Part shown: piece by piece, positions 1 to 7,251 of the stretch
Position numbering within the stretch: the stretch's first letter is position 1
Layout: every line of letters starts with the position of its first letter
Assembly (NCBI GenBank): GCA_946533175.1
Contig: CAMNBS010000029.1
Span: 1 to 11,974, forward strand
Reading direction: 5' to 3'
Origin: an uncultured Clostridia bacterium
GTDB lineage: Bacteria > Bacillota_I > Bacilli_A > RF39 > UBA660
Length of the DNA: 11,974 nt
The notes under the pieces: model-generated
The model's database searches: none
Seen by the model: the letters and a program-made list of their open reading frames with translations, nothing else
What the model was told of the DNA's origin: nothing
Position numbers and translations under genes: made by a program

Positions 1-32
1 TAATAGGTTAGTTTATTAAAAAAATTATATAA

Positions 33-59
33 GGTATGTATATATTTACATATCTTTTT
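33..59 (+). terminator. Probable intrinsic terminator of an upstream gene
   Basis: An 8-bp stem (33-40 with 47-54, one G-T pair) with a 6-base loop is followed by five T (55-59). The stem is AT-rich and so weak, but its place just before the next promoter fits the end of a transcription unit lying outside the window. I see no coding sequence in bases 1-112. Confidence 0.55.
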
Positions 60-79
60 ATAATATTTAAATGAAAAAA

Positions 80-108
80 TTGACAAAATAAGTATTTAAT
101 TCTACAAT
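80..108 (+). promoter_or_regulatory. Sigma-A type promoter of the rlmN-prpC-prkC operon
   Basis: A perfect -35 TTGACA (80-85) is separated by 17 bases from the -10 TACAAT (103-108, 5 of 6 consensus). The predicted transcription start, about 7 bases after the -10, is near 115. It is the best promoter match in the window and lies just before the first gene. Confidence 0.8.
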
Positions 109-124
109 TAAGATGGGTGTTTGT

Positions 125-1144
125 ATGGAAAGTATCTATGGAATGACAATTCATGATTTAGAAGAATTTTTGATAAAGAATAATGAAAAAAAATATCGAG
201 CAAGTCAAATTATGGATTGGTTATATGTTAAAAGAGTGGATTCTTTTCAAAAAATGTCTAATTTGAGTAAAGAGTTAATTAATAAATTAGAAAATTCTTT
301 TTCTTTTGATTATATTGATATCTTAAAAAAAGAAGAGGATGTTGATACTTTTAAATTTTTATTTAAATTAGAAGATGGAAATTTAATTGAAGCTGTTTTA
401 ATGAATCATGATTATGGCAATAGTTTATGTGTATCGAGTCAAGTTGGATGCAATATGGGTTGTCGTTTTTGCGAAAGTGGAAGACTAAAAAAAGTTCGGG
501 GATTAACATCTGGGGAAATGGTAAGCCAAATTTTAAAAATAGAAAAAGAGATTAATAAACGAATTAGTCATGTGGTTGTAATGGGAATAGGTGAACCATT
601 TGATAATTATGACAACTTGATTAAATTTATTGAAATTGTTAATTATAATAAGGGAATTAATTTAGGAAGTCGTCATATTACCGTATCAACTTGTGGTATT
701 GTTCCAAAAATATATGAGTTTAGTAAATTACCATTTCAAGTAAATCTAGCGATTAGTCTTCATGCACCGAATGATGAAATACGTAATAAAATTATGCCTA
801 TTAATAAAGCATATCCTATTAAAGAATTGATGATGGCTGTTGATGAATATATTCGTTTAACTAATAGAAGAGTTACTTTTGAATATATTATGTTAGATAA
901 TGTTAATGATAGTATCGAAAATGCTAAAGAATTAGCACATTTACTAAGAGGAAAAAATTGTTATGTTAATTTGATTCCATATAATGAAACAGAAAATATT
1001 TCATTTAAAAGAGCAGAAAAAGAGCAAATTTTGAAATTTTATGATATACTAAAGAAAGAGAAGATAAGTGTTACCATAAGACGTGAGTTTGGTGGTAAGA
1101 TATCAGCAGCATGTGGACAGTTAAGGGCAAAAGAGGTGAGGTAA
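125..1144 (+). CDS. rlmN: RlmN/Cfr-family radical SAM 23S rRNA (A2503) methyltransferase
   Basis: A radical SAM enzyme that should methylate adenine 2503 of 23S rRNA (C2 for RlmN; some members also modify tRNA). Numbered from the ATG at 113, the iron-sulfur motif CX3CX2C is C113, C117 and C120. The SAM-binding stretch MGIGEP is at 157-162 and the C-terminal catalytic Cys is C334 in CGQL. The frame is also open from 113, but the promoter predicts transcription starting near 115, which would exclude that codon. I therefore prefer the ATG at 125 (339 aa), preceded by a weak GGTG. It heads the operon, and its TAA overlaps the prpC ATG by one base. Odd points: the third cluster Cys is followed by Glu where well-known members have Ala or Ser, and GEPF replaces GEPL/M. 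Family assignment is firm. C2 rather than C8 (Cfr) methylation is inferred from the syntenic position. Confidence 0.9.
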   Translation: MESIYGMTIHDLEEFLIKNNEKKYRASQIMDWLYVKRVDSFQKMSNLSKELINKLENSFSFDYIDILKKEEDVDTFKFLFKLEDGNLIEAVLMNHDYGNSLCVSSQVGCNMGCRFCESGRLKKVRGLTSGEMVSQILKIEKEINKRISHVVVMGIGEPFDNYDNLIKFIEIVNYNKGINLGSRHITVSTCGIVPKIYEFSKLPFQVNLAISLHAPNDEIRNKIMPINKAYPIKELMMAVDEYIRLTNRRVTFEYIMLDNVNDSIENAKELAHLLRGKNCYVNLIPYNETENISFKRAEKEQILKFYDILKKEKISVTIRREFGGKISAACGQLRAKEVR

Positions 1145-1890
1145 TGAAATCATTTTATTTAACAGATACAGGAAAAGTACGTGATCATAACGAAGATAGT
1201 GTAATAATCGTAAAAAATAATGAGGGAAATTATCTCTTAGCGGTTGCTGATGGGATGGGTGGACATTCCTGTGGTGAGGTAGCAAGTAGCTTAGTTATTA
1301 AATATTTATCGCATCATTTTCAAGAACGCTTTTATAAAATGGATAAAGAACAGGCTATAGTGTTTATTAATGAGGCTATTGAAGAAGTTAATAATATGAT
1401 TTTTAAATATCAAATAGAACATGAAGAGAGCAAAGGAATGGGAACAACTTTGGTTATGGCTATTTTGACAAAGGATTATTTATTAATGGCTAATATTGGC
1501 GATTCTAGTGGATTTATTGAAAAAAATGGTATTTTACACAAAATAACTTATGATCATACTTTAGTAAATCTATTGGTTTCAGCAGGAGAATTAACCGAAG
1601 AAGAAGCGAAGAATCATCCAAGAAAAAATGTGTTAATGAAAGCCTTAGGAGCTAATAATCCTATTGAAGCTGATATTTTTGATTGTGATATGAATATCGA
1701 TGGTATCTTCTTGTGTAGTGATGGAGTTACTAACATGCTTGAAAAAGAACAAATTGAGAAAGTTTTAAATGAAGAATTAGATATTGAAGATAAAATCGTT
1801 AAGTTAGTTCATAAATGTAATAATCGAGGAGGATTAGACAATATATCTATGGCATATTTAATAATGAATGAAGAGGGTGAAACAAAATGA
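1144..1890 (+). CDS. prpC: PrpC-type PP2C (PPM) Ser/Thr phosphoprotein phosphatase
   Basis: A metal-dependent PPM phosphatase of 248 aa, close to the usual PrpC length, expected to remove phosphate from PrkC and its substrates in the cytoplasm. The metal-site acidic residues can be seen: D18 (HNEDS), D36 in DGMGG (36-40), D193 in SDG and D232 in GGLDN. GMGTT is at 98-102 and NIGDS at 117-121. The ATG at 1144 follows a good ribosome binding site (GAGGTG, 1133-1138) and overlaps the rlmN stop by one base; an upstream in-frame ATG at 1111 lies inside rlmN and is less likely. The stop overlaps the prkC start by 4 bases, so the two are probably translationally coupled. One departure: the usual GDSR is GDSS here, so the Arg is lost. 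Confidence 0.95.
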   Translation: MKSFYLTDTGKVRDHNEDSVIIVKNNEGNYLLAVADGMGGHSCGEVASSLVIKYLSHHFQERFYKMDKEQAIVFINEAIEEVNNMIFKYQIEHEESKGMGTTLVMAILTKDYLLMANIGDSSGFIEKNGILHKITYDHTLVNLLVSAGELTEEEAKNHPRKNVLMKALGANNPIEADIFDCDMNIDGIFLCSDGVTNMLEKEQIEKVLNEELDIEDKIVKLVHKCNNRGGLDNISMAYLIMNEEGETK

Positions 1891-3605
1891 TAACAAAGGG
1901 GCAAAAGATTAATGATCGATATGAAATAATTAAGTCTATTGGTGAAGGTGGAATGGCTAATGTTTATTTAGCGCATGATTTAATATTAGATCGTGATGTA
2001 GCCATTAAGGTTCTTCGTGGTGATTTAGCAGGTGATGAAAAATTTGTAAGACGTTTTCAAAGAGAAGCTTTAGCTGCTTCTAGTCTTTCCCATCCAAATA
2101 TCGTTGAAATGTATGATGTAGGAGAAGATAATGGAACGTATTATATTGTTATGGAGTATATTAAAGGAATGACTCTAAAACAATTAATTAAAAAACGTGG
2201 TGCTCTTACAATATCAGAATGTATTGATATTATGTTACAGCTTACTGATGGGGTAGATCATGCTCATGCTAGTTATATTATCCATCGTGATTTAAAACCA
2301 CAAAATATTATGATTCAAGAACAAGGAGAAATAAAAATAACGGATTTTGGTATTGCCATGGCGCTTAATAATACCCAACTTACGCAAACCAATTCAGTTA
2401 TGGGAAGTGTTCACTATCTTCCTCCAGAACAAGCTAGTGGAAAAGGGGCTACAGTTAAAAGTGATATTTATTCTATGGGTATCATGTTATTTGAATTATT
2501 AACAGGAACTCTTCCATTTAAAGGCGATAATGCTGTAGAAATAGCTTTTAAACAAATTAAAGATGATATTCCTAGTGTAAGAGAGATAAATCCATCGATT
2601 CCTCAATCTATTGAAAATATTGTGCTAAAAGCAACCGCTAAAAATCCAAAGAATAGGTATGCCAGTGCTAAAGAAATGCATGATGACTTGTTAACTGCTT
2701 TAAATGAAGAAAGACAAAATGAACCAAGAATTGGTTTTCAATATCCAGAACATGAAGGTGATATTGATAAAAAGGCATTATTGACTGATGAGAAGAGTGA
2801 TGGAATAAAAGAAAGCTTTGATGATGAAGAAGAAAATAGTAAAACCAGTATTGTATTATGGGTATTATCCGGCATTATTATTCTTATTATCTTAGCCTTA
2901 ATTGGAGTATTCTTAATTTATCCAAGTGTGATGGAAGTGCCAAATGTTATTATTCCAGATGTTAGTAAAATGACTGTTGTTGAGGCCGAAAAAGCTCTTA
3001 AGAAACAAGGATTTGAAGTAGCTACGGAGATTGAATATATTGGTGATGATGAGATTGAAAAAGGACTTGTTGTTAAAACAAGCCCATCAATTGGTCGAGA
3101 AGTAAAAAAAGGAACGCTAATAACTCTTTATGAGTCTTCTGGTAAAGTGGCTTATACGATTGAAAATTATGTAGGTAAAAATTATATTGAAGTTAAAACG
3201 ATTTTAACAAATAATTATGGATTAAATGTTGTTATTGAAAAAATGGAACCAGAAGATGATAAAGAATATAATGATGAACAAGTAATTATTAAACAAGATT
3301 TAAAAGAGGGAACAGAGGTTGCTAAAGGAACAAATATAACTTTATATATTCCTGATATTATTGTTAAGTATCCTGATTTTACTGATGGAACATGGACAGA
3401 GGATGACATAAAAAAATATTGTGAGAAATATGATTTAAAGGTTGAATTTAAATATAAGGCTAAAGCTGGTTATCAAGAAGGAGCGATTATATCACAATCA
3501 AGAGCATCTGGTACTGCAGTTACTGCCGGAGTAACGATAACAATTACTGTGGCTACTGAATACGTAACAGAAAATCCTGATGCTACTGAAGAACCTTTAT
3601 TTTAG
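1887..3605 (+). CDS. prkC: PrkC-type PASTA-domain Ser/Thr protein kinase
   Basis: A membrane Ser/Thr kinase of 572 aa that senses cell-wall fragments through extracellular PASTA repeats and phosphorylates cytoplasmic targets. The kinase domain (about 12-272) has the Gly-rich loop GEGGMANV (19-26), Lys41, C-helix Glu60, HRDLKPQN (133-140) and DFG (153-155). The activation loop has Thr163, Thr166 and Thr168 followed by PPEQA (179-183). An acidic, charged juxtamembrane stretch leads to one transmembrane helix (about 321-345). Three PASTA repeats follow at about 351-418, 421-488 and 491-557, then a short acidic tail. B. subtilis PrkC also has three PASTA repeats. All catalytic residues are present. 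The start overlaps prpC as ATGA, with AGGGTG seven bases upstream. Confidence 0.96.
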   Translation: MITKGQKINDRYEIIKSIGEGGMANVYLAHDLILDRDVAIKVLRGDLAGDEKFVRRFQREALAASSLSHPNIVEMYDVGEDNGTYYIVMEYIKGMTLKQLIKKRGALTISECIDIMLQLTDGVDHAHASYIIHRDLKPQNIMIQEQGEIKITDFGIAMALNNTQLTQTNSVMGSVHYLPPEQASGKGATVKSDIYSMGIMLFELLTGTLPFKGDNAVEIAFKQIKDDIPSVREINPSIPQSIENIVLKATAKNPKNRYASAKEMHDDLLTALNEERQNEPRIGFQYPEHEGDIDKKALLTDEKSDGIKESFDDEEENSKTSIVLWVLSGIIILIILALIGVFLIYPSVMEVPNVIIPDVSKMTVVEAEKALKKQGFEVATEIEYIGDDEIEKGLVVKTSPSIGREVKKGTLITLYESSGKVAYTIENYVGKNYIEVKTILTNNYGLNVVIEKMEPEDDKEYNDEQVIIKQDLKEGTEVAKGTNITLYIPDIIVKYPDFTDGTWTEDDIKKYCEKYDLKVEFKYKAKAGYQEGAIISQSRASGTAVTAGVTITITVATEYVTENPDATEEPLF

Positions 3606-3613
3606 GGAGTTTT

Positions 3614-4468
3614 ATGGAAGGACAAATAATTAAAATTTTAAGTAATCAATTTATTGTAAAATGTGATAAGGAAGTAGTTATGTGTTTGATAAAAGGAAAG
3701 TTTAGAAAAGACAAACTACTTCCTTTGGTTGGTGATAAAGTTATTATTGATAAAAATCAAAAAATTATTACAAAAATTCTACCTCGGAAGACAGAAATAA
3801 GACGTCCTAGTGTAAGTAACATTACCCAAGGAATTGTTGTGGCTAGTGTAAAAAAACCAGATTTGGACACGAACTTAATTGATAAAATTTTAGTAGAATT
3901 AGAATTTAATAATATTAAACCATTAATATGTTTTACTAAAATAGATTTATTAACCACTGATGAATGGATAAATATACAAGCTATTATTGATTATTATAAA
4001 AAAATATATCCTGTTTATTTAAGCTCAGAAATAGAAGAAATAAAAAAAGTTTTTAAAGATGAAATAACGGTTTTAACTGGTCAAACAGGGGCAGGAAAAT
4101 CTACTTTAATTAACAGATTAGAGCCATCATTAAAACTACATACTGGGGAGATTAGTGAGGCTTTAGGTAGAGGTCGTCATACAACAAGACATGCTGAGAT
4201 AATTGATCTTTTTCAAGGTCAACTCCTTGATACTCCAGGTTTTTCAGCTTTGGAATTTCCTAATATGTTAAAAAAAGAAGTAAGAGATGCATTTGTCGAA
4301 TTTAAAGATTTTCCATGTCCATATCGTGATTGTATGCATATTAAAGAAGAAGATTGTAATGTAAAAAAAGCTGTTTCAAATGGTGAAATTGCCCGTTTTC
4401 GTTATAATAATTATTTAGATTTAGTAAAAACTGCTCAAGAAGAAGAAAATAAATTTAAAAGGAAGTAG
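3614..4468 (+). CDS. rsgA: Ribosome small-subunit maturation GTPase RsgA
   Basis: A circularly permuted GTPase (284 aa) that acts late in 30S subunit maturation. An N-terminal OB-fold region (about 1-65) binds RNA. The G motifs then come in permuted order: G4 TKID (108-111), G1 GQTGAGKST (156-164), the GRGRHTTRH switch region (185-193) and G3 DTPG (206-209). The C-terminal zinc site is C235, C240, H242 and C248 (CX4CXHX5C). All diagnostic features are present and the length is normal. The start follows AGGGAG (3604-3609), which overlaps the prkC stop. Its place between prkC and rpe is the same as in B. subtilis, where RsgA has been reported as a PrkC substrate. Confidence 0.97.
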   Translation: MEGQIIKILSNQFIVKCDKEVVMCLIKGKFRKDKLLPLVGDKVIIDKNQKIITKILPRKTEIRRPSVSNITQGIVVASVKKPDLDTNLIDKILVELEFNNIKPLICFTKIDLLTTDEWINIQAIIDYYKKIYPVYLSSEIEEIKKVFKDEITVLTGQTGAGKSTLINRLEPSLKLHTGEISEALGRGRHTTRHAEIIDLFQGQLLDTPGFSALEFPNMLKKEVRDAFVEFKDFPCPYRDCMHIKEEDCNVKKAVSNGEIARFRYNNYLDLVKTAQEEENKFKRK

Positions 4469-4472
4469 ATGT

Positions 4473-5108
4473 ATGAAGATATCAGTATCATATTTAAATG
4501 TTAAAAAAAGGTATGTGGAAGATGTTATAGCTTTTTTAGATACAACTGATGTAGATTTTATTCATGTTGATGTTATGGATGGAAAATATGTTAAGAATAA
4601 AGTTAATTCCTTTAGTGATGTTGATGAAATTAGTTATTATACCCAAAAAAGACTTGATGTTCATTTTATGGTAATGAAACCTTTGAAGTATATTGATGAT
4701 TTCGCCAGTCTTAATGTTTTTTGTATGACTTTTCATTTAAAAATTAAAAATGATTTAGATAAAGTAATTGAACGTTGTCATGAATATGGTATAAAAGCAG
4801 GAATTGCACTTGAACCAGACGAAGATCTTACTTTATTAGAGCCTTATCTTGATAAAATAGATTTGGTTTTAATAATGAGTGTAAAATCGGGTCTTCCTGG
4901 ACAAGAGTTTATTAAGGAAACGGTTCCTAAAATTAAAGCTTTACGTGATAAAATAAAAAAAGAAAATCGTAATATTTTAATTAATGTTGATGGCGGAATT
5001 AATTTAGAAAATAAAGATTTTTTAGGAGATGCCGATATTTTATCCGTTGGTAGTTGTATTACTAATAGTGATGATTTTCAAAAAACAATTTCAGATTTAA
5101 GAGGATAA
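4473..5108 (+). CDS. rpe: Divergent ribulose-phosphate 3-epimerase family protein
   Basis: A TIM-barrel epimerase (211 aa), expected to interconvert ribulose 5-phosphate and xylulose 5-phosphate in the pentose phosphate pathway. The metal and catalytic residues are present: H31 and D33 in HVDVMDG (31-37), H64 in VHFM, and D173 in NVDGGIN. Two other conserved elements are altered. The N-terminal strand, usually like APSILSAD, reads SVSYLNVK (4-11). The flexible loop, usually MSVNPGFGGQ, reads MSVKSGLPGQ (135-144). Family membership and synteny are firm; the exact substrate is less so. The start ATG follows AAGGAAG (4459-4465), which overlaps the end of rsgA. An overlapping ATG at 4469 is in another frame. 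Confidence 0.85.
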   Translation: MKISVSYLNVKKRYVEDVIAFLDTTDVDFIHVDVMDGKYVKNKVNSFSDVDEISYYTQKRLDVHFMVMKPLKYIDDFASLNVFCMTFHLKIKNDLDKVIERCHEYGIKAGIALEPDEDLTLLEPYLDKIDLVLIMSVKSGLPGQEFIKETVPKIKALRDKIKKENRNILINVDGGINLENKDFLGDADILSVGSCITNSDDFQKTISDLRG

Positions 5109-5131
5109 TTTGCAACAAATTGTTTTATTTT
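5107..5131 (+). terminator. Weak terminator-like hairpin after rpe
   Basis: AATTTG (5107-5112), a three-base loop and CAAATT (5116-5121) form a perfect but AT-only-rich 6-bp stem beginning at the rpe stop codon. It is followed by GTTTTATTTT. It would probably give partial termination at most. It overlaps the next promoter. Confidence 0.4.
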
Positions 5132-5138
5132 GTATAAT
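5110..5138 (+). promoter_or_regulatory. Likely internal promoter for the pseudo-deaminase/prs genes
   Basis: TTGCAA (5110-5115, 4 of 6 for -35), a 17-base spacer and a perfect -10 TATAAT (5133-5138). The predicted start near 5145 would leave a leader of about 15 bases carrying the ribosome binding site AAAGGA (5146-5151). Confidence 0.6.
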
Positions 5139-5159
5139 ATATATCAAAGGAAAGGGTTT

Positions 5160-6125
5160 ATGACTTTATTTGAACAACTTAAAAATATTCCCAAAGTGGA
5201 TATGCATATTAATTTGACTAGTTCGATAAGTACTAATTTAGCTTCATCATTAATAACAAAGGAAACAATTATTGATATTGAAGATGAGATGCGTCAAAAG
5301 AATGCCAGAGAATATATGAATGCTTTAAAGCTACCAATTGAAATATTAATGGATGATGATAAGTTAGTATTAGCACTTAATGATTTAATTGATCAATTAA
5401 TTAGTAATAATGTTTTATATGGTGAGCTATTTTTAGATTTACCACTTTATCAACCTATGGTTAATGAAGAGAAATTATTAGAAAAGGTATTAAGCGTAAT
5501 TAAAGAGCGAAAATATACTTTGGAAGTAGTATTAGTAATTAGTAGTGAAAGAAATAGAGAGGATAATTTACATACATTAGATTTATTAGAAAAATATTAT
5601 AACAAAGGTGTTAATGGAATTTATTTTTATAATGACAAAATGGCTAATTTATCAGATTATATGTATCTCTTTGATCGTCTAATAAGAAATAATTATCCTT
5701 ATATTGTTAATTTAAATTCTAAAATAGCAAATACTAATGAGGAAATATATTATCATGCTAAAAGAATTATTTATTTAAATGAAACAATTGATGATAACTT
5801 TATTAACGAATGTCGAAAAAATAATATTATGTTAGAATTTGGAATAACGAAACTAAAAGAGAGTAATATTATTGCTAACATTGGCAATTATTTCATTTAT
5901 GATTTAATAAAAGATAATATTTTATTAACGATTGTTAGTAGTGATATGACTACCATGAATACTGATATTTTAAATGAATGGTGTTTACTATTTAATAATT
6001 ATCCATTAGTATTAGGTGATTTGGTGAAAATAACTTTAAATAATTTGAAAAATGCCAACATAAGTGATAAAATAAAAGAACAATTGATTTTAGCATTAAA
6101 AGATAAAAGTAATTTAATCCTGTAA
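5160..6125 (+). CDS. Adenosine-deaminase-fold protein lacking the catalytic residues (apparent pseudoenzyme)
   Basis: A 321-aa protein whose pattern follows the adenosine/AMP deaminase family end to end, with the expected motifs in order. IPKVDMHINLT (10-20) stands for PKVDLHxHLDG, VLYGELFLDLP (85-95) for VxYAELRxxP, RIIYLNE (202-208) for RIGHG, IMLEFGIT (223-230) for LEVCPTSN, and TIVSSDM (257-263) for TLNTDDP. Four catalytic or zinc positions appear changed: the second His of HxH is N18, HAGE becomes NLNS (184-187), the GHG His is missing, and the zinc Asp of TDD is S261. Deamination is therefore unlikely; a structural, binding or regulatory role is possible. The ATG at 5160 follows AAAGGA with 8-base spacing and is better than the upstream TTG at 5130. 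It lies 17 bases before prs and probably shares its transcript. The family call rests on motif reading only. Confidence 0.7.
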   Translation: MTLFEQLKNIPKVDMHINLTSSISTNLASSLITKETIIDIEDEMRQKNAREYMNALKLPIEILMDDDKLVLALNDLIDQLISNNVLYGELFLDLPLYQPMVNEEKLLEKVLSVIKERKYTLEVVLVISSERNREDNLHTLDLLEKYYNKGVNGIYFYNDKMANLSDYMYLFDRLIRNNYPYIVNLNSKIANTNEEIYYHAKRIIYLNETIDDNFINECRKNNIMLEFGITKLKESNIIANIGNYFIYDLIKDNILLTIVSSDMTTMNTDILNEWCLLFNNYPLVLGDLVKITLNNLKNANISDKIKEQLILALKDKSNLIL

Positions 6126-6142
6126 GTGTAGTGGAGGTAAAA

Positions 6143-7219
6143 ATGGATAAATTAAAATTAATAGTATTTGAAAATTGCAAAGAATTTGGCCAAAAAGTTG
6201 ATAATAGTTTACAAGAATTAACTGGAACTAAAGAATCATTTATTATTCCTATTAACGAAGTAAGATTTAATAATGGTGAAGGGAAAGTTGTCATTGGTGA
6301 AACAGTTCGTAAAAAAGAAATTTTTGTATTGAGTGATATTGGCAATCATTCTATTACTTATAAAATGTTTGAATATATGAATCACAAAAGTCCTGATGAT
6401 CATTTTCAAGATATTATTCGCTGTCTTTGTGCTATTCGAAATCAGGCTAGTAGTGTATCACTTGTTATGCCCCTTTTATATTCATCTCGTCAACATAAAA
6501 GAGAAGGTCGTGAGTCTTTAGATTGTGCTGTAGCTCTTCAAACCTTGATAGATAAAGGGGTTAAAAATATTATTACATTTGATGTTCATGATTCTAATGT
6601 TCAAAATGCTATTCCTTGTTCTTCATTTGATAATTTTTATCCAACGAATATTATTTTGGAAAGTTTTATTAATAATGAAAAAGTTGATAATAGTAAATTA
6701 CTTGCTGTCTCTCCCGATAATGGAGCGATTAAAAGGACTAACTTTTATGCTAATATGCTAGGTTGTGAACTTGGAGGACATTTTGAAAAACAACGTGATA
6801 TCTATAAAGTAGTTGATGGTAAAAATCCTATTTTAAAGCATGAGTATATCGGTAAAGATGTCAAAGGTAAAGATATTATTATTGTTGATGATATGATTGC
6901 ATCTGGTGAATCGATGATTGATGTTGCCCGTGAATTAAAAAAGCGTGGTGCTGAACAAATCTTTATGATGAGTGCTTATTCATTATTTACTAAAGGAATT
7001 GAAGTTTTTGATAAGGCTTATGAAGAAGGATTATTTACAAGACTTTATACCACGAATCTTAGTTATGTTCCTTTAGAAGCTCTTAAAAGAAAATGGATTC
7101 ATCAGGTTGATTGCTCTAGTTATGTAGCGAAAATAATTTATACTTTTTATATGGGTAAATCTGTTTCGCCAATTTTAGAATATCGTTCAAAAGTTTTAGA
7201 AGATTTTGCAAGAAATTAA
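6143..7219 (+). CDS. prs: Ribose-phosphate pyrophosphokinase (PRPP synthetase), divergent long Firmicute type
   Basis: Makes PRPP from ribose 5-phosphate and ATP for nucleotide, His and Trp synthesis. At 358 aa it is longer than the usual 310-320 aa enzyme. The recognisable elements are the ATP-loop stretch YSSRQHKREGRES (113-125), FDVHD (146-150, for the usual DLHA), SPDNGAIKR (190-198) and the PRPP-binding loop VDDMIASGESM (248-258). The last departs from the usual VDDxxDTxGT. The same variant motifs occur, as I recall, in a Clostridia/Bacilli group annotated as PRPP synthetase. The start is the ATG at 6143, five bases after GGAGGT (6133-6138); an in-frame GTG at 6131 lies inside that ribosome binding site. 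Rpe upstream supplies the pentose phosphate pool that feeds this reaction. Confidence 0.88.
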   Translation: MDKLKLIVFENCKEFGQKVDNSLQELTGTKESFIIPINEVRFNNGEGKVVIGETVRKKEIFVLSDIGNHSITYKMFEYMNHKSPDDHFQDIIRCLCAIRNQASSVSLVMPLLYSSRQHKREGRESLDCAVALQTLIDKGVKNIITFDVHDSNVQNAIPCSSFDNFYPTNIILESFINNEKVDNSKLLAVSPDNGAIKRTNFYANMLGCELGGHFEKQRDIYKVVDGKNPILKHEYIGKDVKGKDIIIVDDMIASGESMIDVARELKKRGAEQIFMMSAYSLFTKGIEVFDKAYEEGLFTRLYTTNLSYVPLEALKRKWIHQVDCSSYVAKIIYTFYMGKSVSPILEYRSKVLEDFARN

Positions 7220-7251
7220 TTTATCTTTCATAAAATATACTGGTGATTATT

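Noticed and set aside
1111..1143. Upstream in-frame ATG for prpC.
   Set aside because: It lies within rlmN without a ribosome binding site; the 1144 start has one and matches the PrpC N-terminus.
3215..3409. A minus-strand frame inside prkC.
   Set aside because: It lies wholly within the PASTA-coding region in antisense and resembles no protein.
5992..6345. A 117-codon minus-strand frame across the junction of the deaminase-like gene and prs.
   Set aside because: Antisense to two well-supported genes, with no start signal; a by-product of codon bias.
7236..7241. TATACT as a -10 for the YutH-like gene.
   Set aside because: No -35 at a usable distance, and the transcript would begin after its ribosome binding site.
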